Below, piece after piece: positions 7,396 to 14,845 of a stretch of 32,227 nt of DNA. The stretch is from the NCBI GenBank assembly GCA_026706735.1, contig JAPOYD010000133.1, positions 1 through 32,227 on the forward strand. The letters run 5' to 3'. Numbering within the stretch: the first letter of the stretch is position 1; every line of letters begins with the position of its first letter. The notes below the pieces were generated by a model. The model worked only from the letters and a program-made list of their open reading frames with translations, was not told the origin of the DNA and searched no databases. Both the position numbers and the translations under genes were made by a program. Source of the DNA: Nitrospinota bacterium (GTDB taxonomy: Bacteria; UBA8248).

Positions 7396-8583
7396 ATGCC
7401 TCTCGATAATCATAAAATCCAACGGTTGCGGGCAGATGTCCCGGCCCTGGCCCATCAAATTTACGTAAATTGGGGTGGCGGGGGCCCATCCTCTAAATCG
7501 ATTCTTCATGAAATGGACAAGTTCACGAAACGCGAATTAGAACTCGGCTCATTTCACCCGAAAATCAGGAATGAAACCACAAAGGCCCTGAAACGTACAC
7601 GAGAGAGCTGCGCAAAACTCATCGACGCAGAAGCCTCGGAAATAGCCCTGACAGGGAATACAACGGTCGGAATTAACATCGCGGCTTCCGGATTAACTTG
7701 GAATTCAGGGGACGAGGTGATTGTCTCGGATTTGGAGCATCCAGGCGGCTACCTCCCCTGGTTGGTATGGCGGAAGAGAAATCCCATCAAGGTGAAACTG
7801 TTCAAAACCGGTCAAAACGATGAGCAACTTCTCCAAAATCTGGAAAACGCTATCACCCCAAACACAAGGGTGGTTTGCGTGAGCCATATTTCGTGGCTGA
7901 ATGGCAGGAGACTTCCACTAGCGGCAATCGGCCGAATCTGCGTCTCCGCAGGTGCCCTCCTCATCGTAGATGGCGCCCAGTCCGTAGGACACATACCAGT
8001 CAAAATCAAAGACACCGGCGTAGATGTCTACACCATATCAGGCCAGAAATGGCTGATGGGTCCGGATGGCACGGGCGCTGTGTATATAAGGCGTGGAGCA
8101 GGTAAAAAGATTCAGCTTTCATCTGCAAGCTTTCGCTCAGCTGAAAAAAAGAGATTAAAAACCCTGTCTTTTACCCCTGAGCCGAGTGCGATGCGCTATG
8201 AAGTCGGCACTCTCAATACACCTGGGTTCATTGGATTACGGACTGCGGTCGAACACTTCAAGAGAACAGGGCCCGTATCCATTGAAATAAGAATTCTGGC
8301 ACTCGCGAATCGCCTGCTGTCCCAAATCCGCGGGAGCAGGAACGTTGAAGTCATTACGCCCGAAGGCGAGGCGCAGTCTGGTCTGGTTTCCTTTCGGATC
8401 AAGAACGTCGAATCTCAAAACGTGGTGGACAGGCTATACAGAAAACACCAAATCATCCTCCGGGCAGTGGTCACGGAGCCTCCCGCAGTGAGAGTTTCGA
8501 TTCATTATTTGAACACGGAAGAAGAAATGGACTCGATAGCGAACGCGATAGCTACAATAGCTGCCGGCAGAAGAAAACAATAA
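7396..8583 (+). CDS. Class V aminotransferase, cysteine desulfurase/Sec lyase-like but lacking the catalytic cysteine
   Basis: This 395-residue PLP enzyme has the NifS/SufS/isopenicillin-epimerase fold: YVNWGGGGPSS, ALTGNTTVGINIAASGL, SDLEHPGGYLPW, VDGAQSVGH and SGQKWLMGPDGTG with the PLP lysine at Lys218. In SufS-type desulfurases a cysteine sits in a loop of the form R-x-G-x-x-C near the C-terminus. Here the corresponding segment reads ILRAVVTEPPAVRVSIHY, with no cysteine. Sulfur transfer by the standard persulfide route is therefore unlikely. Selenocysteine lyase, C-S lyase or epimerase activity remains possible. It begins 22 nt after selB and is followed by a terminator, so it looks like the last gene of the sel cluster. 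A role in supplying selenium is an attractive but unproved inference. Confidence 0.85.
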   Translation: MPLDNHKIQRLRADVPALAHQIYVNWGGGGPSSKSILHEMDKFTKRELELGSFHPKIRNETTKALKRTRESCAKLIDAEASEIALTGNTTVGINIAASGLTWNSGDEVIVSDLEHPGGYLPWLVWRKRNPIKVKLFKTGQNDEQLLQNLENAITPNTRVVCVSHISWLNGRRLPLAAIGRICVSAGALLIVDGAQSVGHIPVKIKDTGVDVYTISGQKWLMGPDGTGAVYIRRGAGKKIQLSSASFRSAEKKRLKTLSFTPEPSAMRYEVGTLNTPGFIGLRTAVEHFKRTGPVSIEIRILALANRLLSQIRGSRNVEVITPEGEAQSGLVSFRIKNVESQNVVDRLYRKHQIILRAVVTEPPAVRVSIHYLNTEEEMDSIANAIATIAAGRRKQ

Positions 8584-8603
8584 AAACAAACTTAAATCTA
8601 CAC

Positions 8604-8636
8604 AAAAAGGCGACGGATATTTCACCGCCGCCTTTT
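8604..8636. terminator. Bidirectional intrinsic terminator between converging genes
   Basis: The stem GGCGACGG/CCGCCGCC has eight positions with one A-C mismatch and the loop ATATTTCA. It is flanked by AAAAA on the left and TTTT on the right. It sits between the rightward aminotransferase (ends 8583) and the leftward cupredoxin (ends 8654), so it can serve both. Confidence 0.75.
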
Positions 8637-8653
8637 GTATGTTTGATTCCGGA

Positions 8654-9394
8654 TTATTTTTTCAGCGTTACGTTCACAGCCGTAGCGGCGCCACCCTTGA
8701 CCGACACTTTCATGGATTTCTTGCCCAAAACCTCGTGCCAAATCTCGAGGGTATAAGATCCTGCGGGAACATCTTTTATCTCGAATTTCCCTCCCGCGCC
8801 CGTAACGCTGACATAGGGGTTATCCGCCACGACAATATACCCTTTCATCCAGTCATGAACGTCGCAGGTCACTTTCAGGATGCCGGGTTTCTTAAAATAG
8901 CGGGTCGACATTCTCAATTTTTTCTTGAACTTCGGCTGCGCGATATTGGCTACCGAGTTGCCCGTTTTACCAGGATGGGTGTGGACGTTGTGGAGAATCT
9001 TATCACTGTTTTTCATCAACAGTTTCGTCTTTTGCTTCATCACGACGACTCGAGGCGCATAGACGCACCCTTTTTGGTCAACAACCGCTTTTTTCTGGCT
9101 CTTCGACCACTTCTTGCCCGACTTCACTCCTTTCAAAGATACGACGGCCCATACCACGCCGCCGTCTTTCACGACCAGACTCTCATCCTTAATTGGTTTC
9201 TTCGCACAAACTTTCTTGTCCTTGTTCACGGATAATGTTTTGAGCTTCGGGGCCGCGCCATCGAACTTGATCGCTCCGGTGATGGACCCCCCACCGCTTA
9301 CTTTTCCTTCCTTATAAGCGTCCGCGGAGCCAGCTAATGCGATGCTCAACAACACCGCAAACATCCAGCACAATTGAAAGCGTTTGGGAATCAT
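8654..9394 (-). CDS. Secreted cupredoxin-like protein with a C-terminal carboxypeptidase-regulatory-like domain
   Basis: The 246-residue protein begins with a signal peptide (hydrophobic core FAVLLSIALAG, probable cleavage after Ala26 of SADA). The ATG at 9394 has GAGGAG 6 nt upstream and puts the signal at the N-terminus; an upstream in-frame start would add 21 unlikely residues. A lysine-rich beta domain holds His135/His138 (ILHNVHTHP) and CDVHDWM with Cys177, His180 and Met183, a His-Cys-His-Met set as expected for a type 1 copper site. From about residue 193 a small beta domain follows (GKFEIKDVPAGSYTLEIWHE), as in carboxypeptidase regulatory-like proteins. Such proteins are often annotated as methylamine-utilisation or plastocyanin-like. 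An extracytoplasmic electron carrier or copper protein is likely. HemQ and SCO1 nearby fit a respiratory/copper context. Confidence 0.8.
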   Translation of the reverse strand: MIPKRFQLCWMFAVLLSIALAGSADAYKEGKVSGGGSITGAIKFDGAAPKLKTLSVNKDKKVCAKKPIKDESLVVKDGGVVWAVVSLKGVKSGKKWSKSQKKAVVDQKGCVYAPRVVVMKQKTKLLMKNSDKILHNVHTHPGKTGNSVANIAQPKFKKKLRMSTRYFKKPGILKVTCDVHDWMKGYIVVADNPYVSVTGAGGKFEIKDVPAGSYTLEIWHEVLGKKSMKVSVKGGAATAVNVTLKK

Positions 9395-9727
9395 GCCTAC
9401 TCCTCTCAAAGTATTTATCAGGTTGGCAGCTACTGTTTCCAAAAAGCGTGCGCGCAATCATTCGCACACGAAATATCGGTGGCCTCAGCTACGGAACCTC
9501 TAAAATTGACTTCTAATCAAATCGGAACCGCCAGGAATTCAAACCTGCTCCATTCAAGTAATGCACCTTTCACTTTAAGTCAACCCTCTCGATGGTAGAC
9601 TTCGGAATTCATCTGAATTCATTGCGTCACCAGGCAGAATGCCCAGAAAAATGATTTGGATCCGCCGCCGGAAGGAATACATCCTTCCCGGCAACCGGAA
9701 CGACTCCAAAGCCGTGATGTTTACAAC
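9395..9727. other. Divergent intergenic region
   Basis: This 333-bp region separates the leftward cupredoxin and rightward hemQ genes, so it should carry both promoters, but no -35/-10 pair stands out. A direct repeat GAATTCAT occurs twice (9605-9612 and 9615-9622), forming GAATTC-atct-GAATTC. Composition is AT-rich on the cupredoxin side. A tRNA-like string near 9510-9560 does not fold as a tRNA. Confidence 0.4.
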
Positions 9728-10648
9728 ATGGCGGACTCTGGGGTATCTCTTTCCAAAGGCGACGCATCGCCGATACGTTCAATTCTCCAGGAGTTGATAG
9801 TGAATCCGAACCTCAATGACGCCAAAATGCCCGAAACGCTTGATGGATGGGCGATTCTCCACCATATTTTCAGGGTCAACTGGCCTGCCTGGAATCGCCT
9901 GGAAAACGCCCGGCAACACCGCATCCTGGATGAAGCGACTGAATACTTCGCCTCTATCGCCCAGCCCGAATCCGGCGAAAGCGCTCTATTCAGTCTGTTG
10001 GGCCACAAAGGAGACCTGCTGTTTCTTCATTTCAGGCCTACGCTCGATGCGCTGGGTGAAGTCGAATTGGGGCTGCGGCGGCTCGCTCTGACGGAATACA
10101 TGGACGAGACCACGTCCTACCTCTCATTCCTGGAACTCGGCCTATACGAAATGACCGTGAAGCTCCACGCCCAGTTCGTGAATGAAGGTATCGAGCCGGG
10201 AAGCGACGGTTGGAAGTCGAAATGGTCTGAAGAAATGGACAACCAGCGCGAGCGCATGAAAGAGCGCCTCTACATGGATATCCCAAAGACGAGATATCTG
10301 TGTTTTTACCCGATGAACAAGCGCAGGGGCGAGGAGAAGAACTGGTACGGCCTACCAATAGAAGAGCGCCAGCAAATGATGCGCGAACACGGTTTCGTTG
10401 GCAGAAGATACGCCGGGCGCGTTCAGCAAATCATCACGGGCAGCATCGGCTTCGACGACTGGGAATGGGGCGTGTACCTGTTCTCGGAAGATCCGCTCGT
10501 CTTCAAGCGCCTCGTATACGAAATGCGCTTCGATGAGGCCAGCGTCTGGTATGGTGAGTTCGGGCCATTCTATGCGGCGCTGCGCGTCATGCCCCATCAT
10601 TTAAAAAGCATATTTCGCGGCAAAGTGCCCTCCCTCGAAGCGCCGTAA
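9728..10648 (+). CDS. hemQ: Coproheme decarboxylase (chlorite dismutase family)
   Basis: HemQ makes heme b from coproheme in the coproporphyrin-dependent pathway by two oxidative decarboxylations, in the cytosol. The 306 residues contain PETLDGWAILHHIFRV near the N-terminus and, in the C-terminal half, the family signature: YPMNKRRGEEKNWYGLP with the catalytic tyrosine Tyr207, then MMREHG with His221 as probable proximal heme ligand, then QQIITGSIGFDDWEWG and YEMRFDEASVWYGEFGPFY. This agrees closely with Firmicute-type HemQ rather than chlorite-degrading Cld. The ATG at 9728 is chosen because it starts just before the conserved region; an upstream TTG (9656) would add 24 residues with no family match. 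Neither start has a good ribosome site. An SDR gene follows after 29 nt, probably in the same transcript. Confidence 0.92.
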   Translation: MADSGVSLSKGDASPIRSILQELIVNPNLNDAKMPETLDGWAILHHIFRVNWPAWNRLENARQHRILDEATEYFASIAQPESGESALFSLLGHKGDLLFLHFRPTLDALGEVELGLRRLALTEYMDETTSYLSFLELGLYEMTVKLHAQFVNEGIEPGSDGWKSKWSEEMDNQRERMKERLYMDIPKTRYLCFYPMNKRRGEEKNWYGLPIEERQQMMREHGFVGRRYAGRVQQIITGSIGFDDWEWGVYLFSEDPLVFKRLVYEMRFDEASVWYGEFGPFYAALRVMPHHLKSIFRGKVPSLEAP

Positions 10649-10677
10649 GTCAAACGATCTCAAAGAGCAGGCCATTC

Positions 10678-11538
10678 ATGGCGAACGTTCTCATCGTGGG
10701 TTGCGGGTATGTCGGCGCGGCGCTCGGGGTATTGCTTGCCGATGAAGGCCACCTCGTTTGGGGGATGCGCCGAAATCCCGAAAACCTGCCCCAATCCATC
10801 AAACCGCTGAGCGCAGATATCCACGACAAGGACCTGAGCAGCCAACTCCCGGATGGCCTCGATTTCATCTTCTACACCGTCGCCTCGGGCGGCGGCGGCG
10901 AGGCCGGCTACCGGGCGGCTTACGTCGACGGCCCGAAAAATCTCGTCAAAACCCTTGATTTGAAAGGAGAAAAACCCAGGCGAATCTTCTTCACCTCGAG
11001 CACGGCCGTCTACGCGCAAACGGATGGCCGCCGGGTGGATGAGGAATCACCCACCCAGCCGACACATTACTCGGGCCGCATCCTGCTTGAAGGCGAGCGC
11101 GCCTTCCTGGAGAGCGGCCATCCCGCCACAATCCTTCGTCTTTCAGGCATTTACGGCCCCGGCCGCACGCGCCTGATAGACTCCGTCCGCGTGGGCCGGG
11201 CCGAAGTCCAGGAGGGCCCGCCTCGCTTTACGAACCGGATTCACCGCGATGACTGCGCGGGCGCGCTGGCCCACCTCATGAAGATGGACGCGCCGGATGA
11301 GATATACGTCGGCGTTGACGATGAGCCTGCCGACCGGCGCGAGGTTCTGAACTGGCTGGCGGCTCGGCTGGGCGTCCCGCATCCCCGCGAAACCGGGGTT
11401 GCTGAAGCCCCCTCCACGCGGGCGGCGACGAACAAGAGATGCTCGAACGCCAGGCTCAAGGCCACAGGCTATCGCTTTCTCTATCCGTCCTACCGGGAGG
11501 GCTACGCCGAAATGATCGCAGAGGCGAAAAACACGTAA
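10678..11538 (+). CDS. NAD(P)-dependent epimerase/dehydratase-like extended SDR
   Basis: The 286-residue protein starts with a Rossmann motif (NVLIVGCGYVGAALG), followed by DIHDKD, the FFTSSTAVYAQTDG serine region and a tyrosine in HYSGRILLEGE. In classical SDRs the tyrosine is followed three residues later by lysine; here that position is Ile or Leu, so the catalytic lysine is missing or displaced. RLSGIYGPGR and NRIHRDDCAGAL are typical of the YeeZ-like extended SDRs. The cofactor site looks intact while the reaction is unclear. It starts 29 nt after hemQ and ends 12 nt before the convergent SCO1 gene. The substrate is unknown. Confidence 0.82.
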   Translation: MANVLIVGCGYVGAALGVLLADEGHLVWGMRRNPENLPQSIKPLSADIHDKDLSSQLPDGLDFIFYTVASGGGGEAGYRAAYVDGPKNLVKTLDLKGEKPRRIFFTSSTAVYAQTDGRRVDEESPTQPTHYSGRILLEGERAFLESGHPATILRLSGIYGPGRTRLIDSVRVGRAEVQEGPPRFTNRIHRDDCAGALAHLMKMDAPDEIYVGVDDEPADRREVLNWLAARLGVPHPRETGVAEAPSTRAATNKRCSNARLKATGYRFLYPSYREGYAEMIAEAKNT

Positions 11539-11550
11539 CTATTTTATAAA

Positions 11551-12246
11551 TCAACTGTTTAGCAAAACCCTCAAATCCTTCCTCAGCTTCTCCAGGGATT
11601 CGGCGTCGTTGCTGTGGTAATAGCCCCGGATGGAGAAGTTCCTGTCGATGAGCACGAAACGCGAGCTGTGGGAGATCAGGATTCCCGGCGTCTTTCCCCC
11701 CTCCTGATGCCCGGGATGATGGGCGTGCGCGCTGGGCAGCAAGAGCCGGAAAACCCGCTCACCGATGGAACCGGGGAGGAGAGCGGCTCGTTTGGTCGCA
11801 TAGCTCAGGCGAAAGCCCTTGAGCGCTAAGTCTTTGATATCTTTTTCCTTGCCCGTGAGGAAAAACCACCGCTTCCTGTCTGCGCCGAATTTTCGCGCAT
11901 AGGCCGCCAGGAGTTCTTCCTTGTCATGCTCAGGATCGGTGGTGATGGATATCTGCCGGAAATCCTCTGAACCCGAGAACGCCCGCTGAAGGCGGCGCAT
12001 CTCGCTCGTTTGCAGGGGACAGGTATCCTCGCAGCGCGTGTAGATGAAGTCCGCCACCCAGACCTTGCCACGCAGGCGCTCTCTCATGAACGCCCGCCCC
12101 GATGCGTCAACCAGCGCAAAATCAGGTAGTTGCGAGTAGACGGGCAGGCTCTCGAAAAGGCTTCTCTCAAGCCAGCGCCACGCGGGCGCGCCCGCGAGGC
12201 CGACGAGAACGCCCAGGGTCAATACAAAAATCATGCGCCGCGCCAT
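11551..12246 (-). CDS. SCO1/SenC family copper chaperone/thioredoxin-like protein
   Basis: Sco proteins help load copper into the CuA site of cytochrome c oxidase. This 231-residue protein has an N-terminal membrane anchor (MIFVLTLGVLVGLAGA), the strand PDFALVDASGR, then ADFIYTRCEDTCPLQT, where Cys72 and Cys76 form the CxxxC copper/redox motif. The distal ligand is His193 in ILISHSSRFVLID. An insertion with HAHHPGH (residues 174-180) lies before that histidine and may add metal binding. The ATG has GGAG about 8 nt upstream. It converges on the SDR gene, 12 nt apart. With hemQ and a secreted cupredoxin close by, a part in respiratory copper/heme maturation is likely; no oxidase subunits are in the window. 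Confidence 0.92.
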   Translation of the reverse strand: MARRMIFVLTLGVLVGLAGAPAWRWLERSLFESLPVYSQLPDFALVDASGRAFMRERLRGKVWVADFIYTRCEDTCPLQTSEMRRLQRAFSGSEDFRQISITTDPEHDKEELLAAYARKFGADRKRWFFLTGKEKDIKDLALKGFRLSYATKRAALLPGSIGERVFRLLLPSAHAHHPGHQEGGKTPGILISHSSRFVLIDRNFSIRGYYHSNDAESLEKLRKDLRVLLNS

Positions 12247-12440
12247 GTCCGTTACTCCAAAGATAACCCCAGTGAAATCAGGCCCTTCCGCCCATGCGTA
12301 TTCTTACAATACACGCGCGCCGATGCAAAGCGCGCCCGGGAGAATTTCACCCCGCAAATCCCCGCAAATCCGCGCAATTGCCGTCATCGCCGGACTCAAG
12401 GGACATGGCAGAATTCCCCAGCGCCCGGATTCCGCGGCGT

Positions 12441-12514
12441 CATTTCCCAGGAAAAAATTGCCGTTTATTTACCGAAAAACCTCGTGAATTTATCTAATTT
12501 TATCTAATTTTACG
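12441..12514 (-). repeat. AT-rich dispersed repeat, right copy (inverted)
   Basis: Its reverse complement matches 586-659, including GATAAATTCACG, a TTTTTC run and the GTAAAT-AACG block, with the match extending to GGGAAATG. It lies just upstream of SCO1 and about 160 bp before hairpin E. Confidence 0.6.
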
Positions 12515-12673
12515 GAAATTATTATTTTCATTATTCAGGTTCGGCGTTTCGCCCGAGCGGCTCTCCCGTTTCAGCGGTCAGCACTCGCTCCGCCACCTGA
12601 AAACCGGAGGCCGCAGGGCTGCCTTCCGTGCACGCCCCATCGCCCCCAAAACCCGCCACCGCAAATGCGGAAT

Positions 12674-12700
12674 CGACCCCGACTGAAAAGGGAGGGATCG
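12674..12700 (+). repeat. Hairpin E, 13-nt loop family
   Basis: The stem CGACCCC/GGGATCG pairs at six of seven positions around the 13-nt loop GACTGAAAAGGGA. This is the only member found far from the left end of the window. Confidence 0.5.
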
Positions 12701-13263
12701 TGCGTCCGCCGGCTTCGACCGGGGAGGCCGGGAAGCGAGCGGCCCCCGTCATCGAGCGCATCAGGCACGGAGAAGACCCGGCGCTTGAGCCGGTCGAACC
12801 CGAGCTCACGCGCTCCGCCCCGGCGGAGCGCTTCATGCGCGTCCATGTGCGGGCGCACCGCAAGCCGGACGCCGCCGCCGGGAACCGTTCCGTGCCGGAG
12901 GGGCAGGTGCCGCCGGAACCAGGCGCGATGGCGGTGAGCCGGATCGGGCGGGCGGAGGTCTCCGCGCTGCGACACCGCCTGCGCGACACGCCCGCGAGAG
13001 CGAACGCGGCGGTGGAGAAATACTTCACCGGGCTTGGGCGGATACACGCGTCGGGTGGCGCGATGAGGAAACGGCGCCATCGGCCGGGGCCTGGAAGTAT
13101 TCGAGCGAGCGCACCTTTTTCGAGCGGGTCCGCATTCCGCAATGTCAGTTGGTCCGCCATCCGAACGCGGATGAGAGAGGGCTGCCGTATCAGGCAACAC
13201 TTGCAACTGCGATATCAGCAGAGTGCAGCGCTGCGCCGCTCGCCGCAGCCCCGACGCGGACGC

Positions 13264-14802
13264 CTACGGGAGCGCCGCGTGGAGGATATCCGAGTAGGTC
13301 GCCGTCTTCCCGTCGAATGTCGCGACGATCCGGCCCAGGCGCATCACATGGAGGACGTCCGAGAAGCCGATGAGATCCTCAAACTCGGAACTCGCGACCA
13401 GCGCGCCCATTCCTTCGTCACGGACGAGCCTGCTGATGTAATGGCGGATCTCGGCCTTGGCGCCGATATCGATGCCTTGGGTGGGTTCTTCGAGCAGAAG
13501 AAACTTCGGGTCCCCCTGAAGGGATCGGGCAATCGCCAGTTTCTGCTGGTTGCCGCCGCTCAGGTTTCCGGCCATCGTGTTGAGCCCGGCCCCCCTGATA
13601 TCGAATACCTCGGCGAATTTTCGGCTCGTCTCCCGCTCGGCCCGCCGAAGCCGGAAACCGTTCCGTCCAAGCGATCCTGCAACGGGCAAGGCGATGTTCT
13701 CCCGGACCGTGAGCGACGGGACGATGCCCGCCTGCCGCCGGTCGGCAGGGACCAGCGCGATCCCGAGCTTGTACGCTTTCGTGGTCGAGCCGGGCGGAAT
13801 GGAGACCCCGTCCAGCTCGATGGAGCCCGCGTCGTATTTCATACGGCCCGCAATTGCGGCGAGCAGCGGACCGAACCCCGCACCTTGCGCGCCGGCGATT
13901 CCCACAATCTGTCCCGCCGCCGCTTCGAGCGAGACGTCTGAAAAGCTTCGGCCTTGACCAAGCGCCTTCACCGCCAGCCTACTTCGGTTCGCCGCGCTCC
14001 GGGGGGCGTCTTGAGACGGCGCCCCCTGCTCCCCGACGCGCGCGGACTTGGTCATCAGCTCGATGATTTGTTGCCGGTCGATCTCGTCGCGTCGAAACGT
14101 GCCGACACTGAGGCCGTCGCGCAGGATCGTGATGCGGTCGGCTATCTGGAGGACCTCGCCTATCCGGTGACTGACATACACGATGGCCGTACCCGCTTCG
14201 CTCCGGATCCTGGTCAAGGTGGCCAGAAGCGCCTCGGCATCCACTGTGGAAAGTACCGCCGTCGGCTCGTCGCAAAGGACCACGCTCACCGGAGGCAAGA
14301 GCGCGTGAGCGATCTGGATGAATCGAGCCTCCGGCGTGCTTAGATCCTCCCCCAGGACCAGGGGATCCACGTGAGCGCCGATGAGGCGGAGCACTTCCGT
14401 CGTCATCGCTTGCTCGCGGCGAGAGAGCCTGTTCCGGTCGACCAGCGCTCCCTCGAGGCCCAGCATGATGTTGCGACCGGTAATCAGTTGTCCGCACAAC
14501 TCGACATCCTGCGGCATTATCTTGATGCCGTACCGCTTCCTGGCCTCACGCGGCGAGCGCAGCCGCACCTCATCCCCGTCGATGCGGATCAGCCCGGAGT
14601 CCATCGGGAAAGCGCCCACCATCAGCTTCAAGAGCGTGGACTTTCCCGACCCGTTCTCCCCGACCACCGCGTGTATCTCGCCGTGGTCGACATCGAAGCT
14701 GACGCGATCCAGGGCCTTTACGCCGGGGAACGTTTTGGTGACGTTCTCCATCCTGACGGCGGGAACACGGCGTTCTTCGACCGGTGAATTCAGCAATTCC
14801 AT
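13264..14802 (-). CDS. Sugar-type ABC importer ATP-binding protein, two ABC domains
   Basis: This is the RbsA/MglA-type ATPase that powers carbohydrate or nucleoside uptake, with two fused ABC domains (512 residues from the chosen ATG). Domain 1 has Walker A GENGSGKST (Lys54), a degenerate signature LSTPEARFIQIAHAL and Walker B VVLCDEPTA. Domain 2 has the degenerate Walker A GAQGAGFGP, typical of this family, signature LSGGNQQKLAIARSL and Walker B FLLLEEPTQG. An in-frame TTG 66 nt upstream would overlap the preceding gene; the ATG at 14802 is preferred, although AGAGAGG lies directly against it, which is closer than usual. It is the last gene of the minus-strand operon, 43 nt after the binding-protein gene. 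Confidence 0.93.
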   Translation of the reverse strand: MELLNSPVEERRVPAVRMENVTKTFPGVKALDRVSFDVDHGEIHAVVGENGSGKSTLLKLMVGAFPMDSGLIRIDGDEVRLRSPREARKRYGIKIMPQDVELCGQLITGRNIMLGLEGALVDRNRLSRREQAMTTEVLRLIGAHVDPLVLGEDLSTPEARFIQIAHALLPPVSVVLCDEPTAVLSTVDAEALLATLTRIRSEAGTAIVYVSHRIGEVLQIADRITILRDGLSVGTFRRDEIDRQQIIELMTKSARVGEQGAPSQDAPRSAANRSRLAVKALGQGRSFSDVSLEAAAGQIVGIAGAQGAGFGPLLAAIAGRMKYDAGSIELDGVSIPPGSTTKAYKLGIALVPADRRQAGIVPSLTVRENIALPVAGSLGRNGFRLRRAERETSRKFAEVFDIRGAGLNTMAGNLSGGNQQKLAIARSLQGDPKFLLLEEPTQGIDIGAKAEIRHYISRLVRDEGMGALVASSEFEDLIGFSDVLHVMRLGRIVATFDGKTATYSDILHAALP

Positions 14803-14845
14803 CCTCTCTGACCACCAGGCTCGCGAGCGAAGCGCTGCTTGCCGA

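Larger units (their letters stand above)
12247..13263. other. Long region without an assignable gene
   Basis: About 1 kb separates SCO1 from the end of the ABC ATPase gene. 12247-12540 holds CGCAAATCC repeats (12353-12376) and the inverted copy of the AT-rich repeat. 12541-13263 is very GC-rich, with several hairpins, for example CGCTCCGCC/GGCGGAGCG around 12810-12830, and overlapping open frames on both strands. The plus frame from about 12628 has G or C at most third positions and an Ala/Glu/Arg/Pro-rich product, but it runs on antisense to the ATPase and resembles nothing I know. On the minus strand a short frame starting near 13141 (MRTRSKKVRSLEYFQAPADG...) stops after some 36 codons. This may be an eroded gene; I cannot name it. 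Confidence 0.5.

Noticed and set aside
9500-9570. tRNA-like string with an ATTGA-CTTCTAA-TCAAA anticodon-like arm and a TTCAAAC T-loop-like tract
   Set aside because: The T-stem does not pair around the loop, there is no D-arm and no acceptor stem, so it is not a tRNA gene.
12628-13941. 437-codon plus-strand frame
   Set aside because: From 13264 onward it is antisense to an unmistakable ABC ATPase. Only the 12628-13100 part has any coding-like bias and it matches nothing I recognise.
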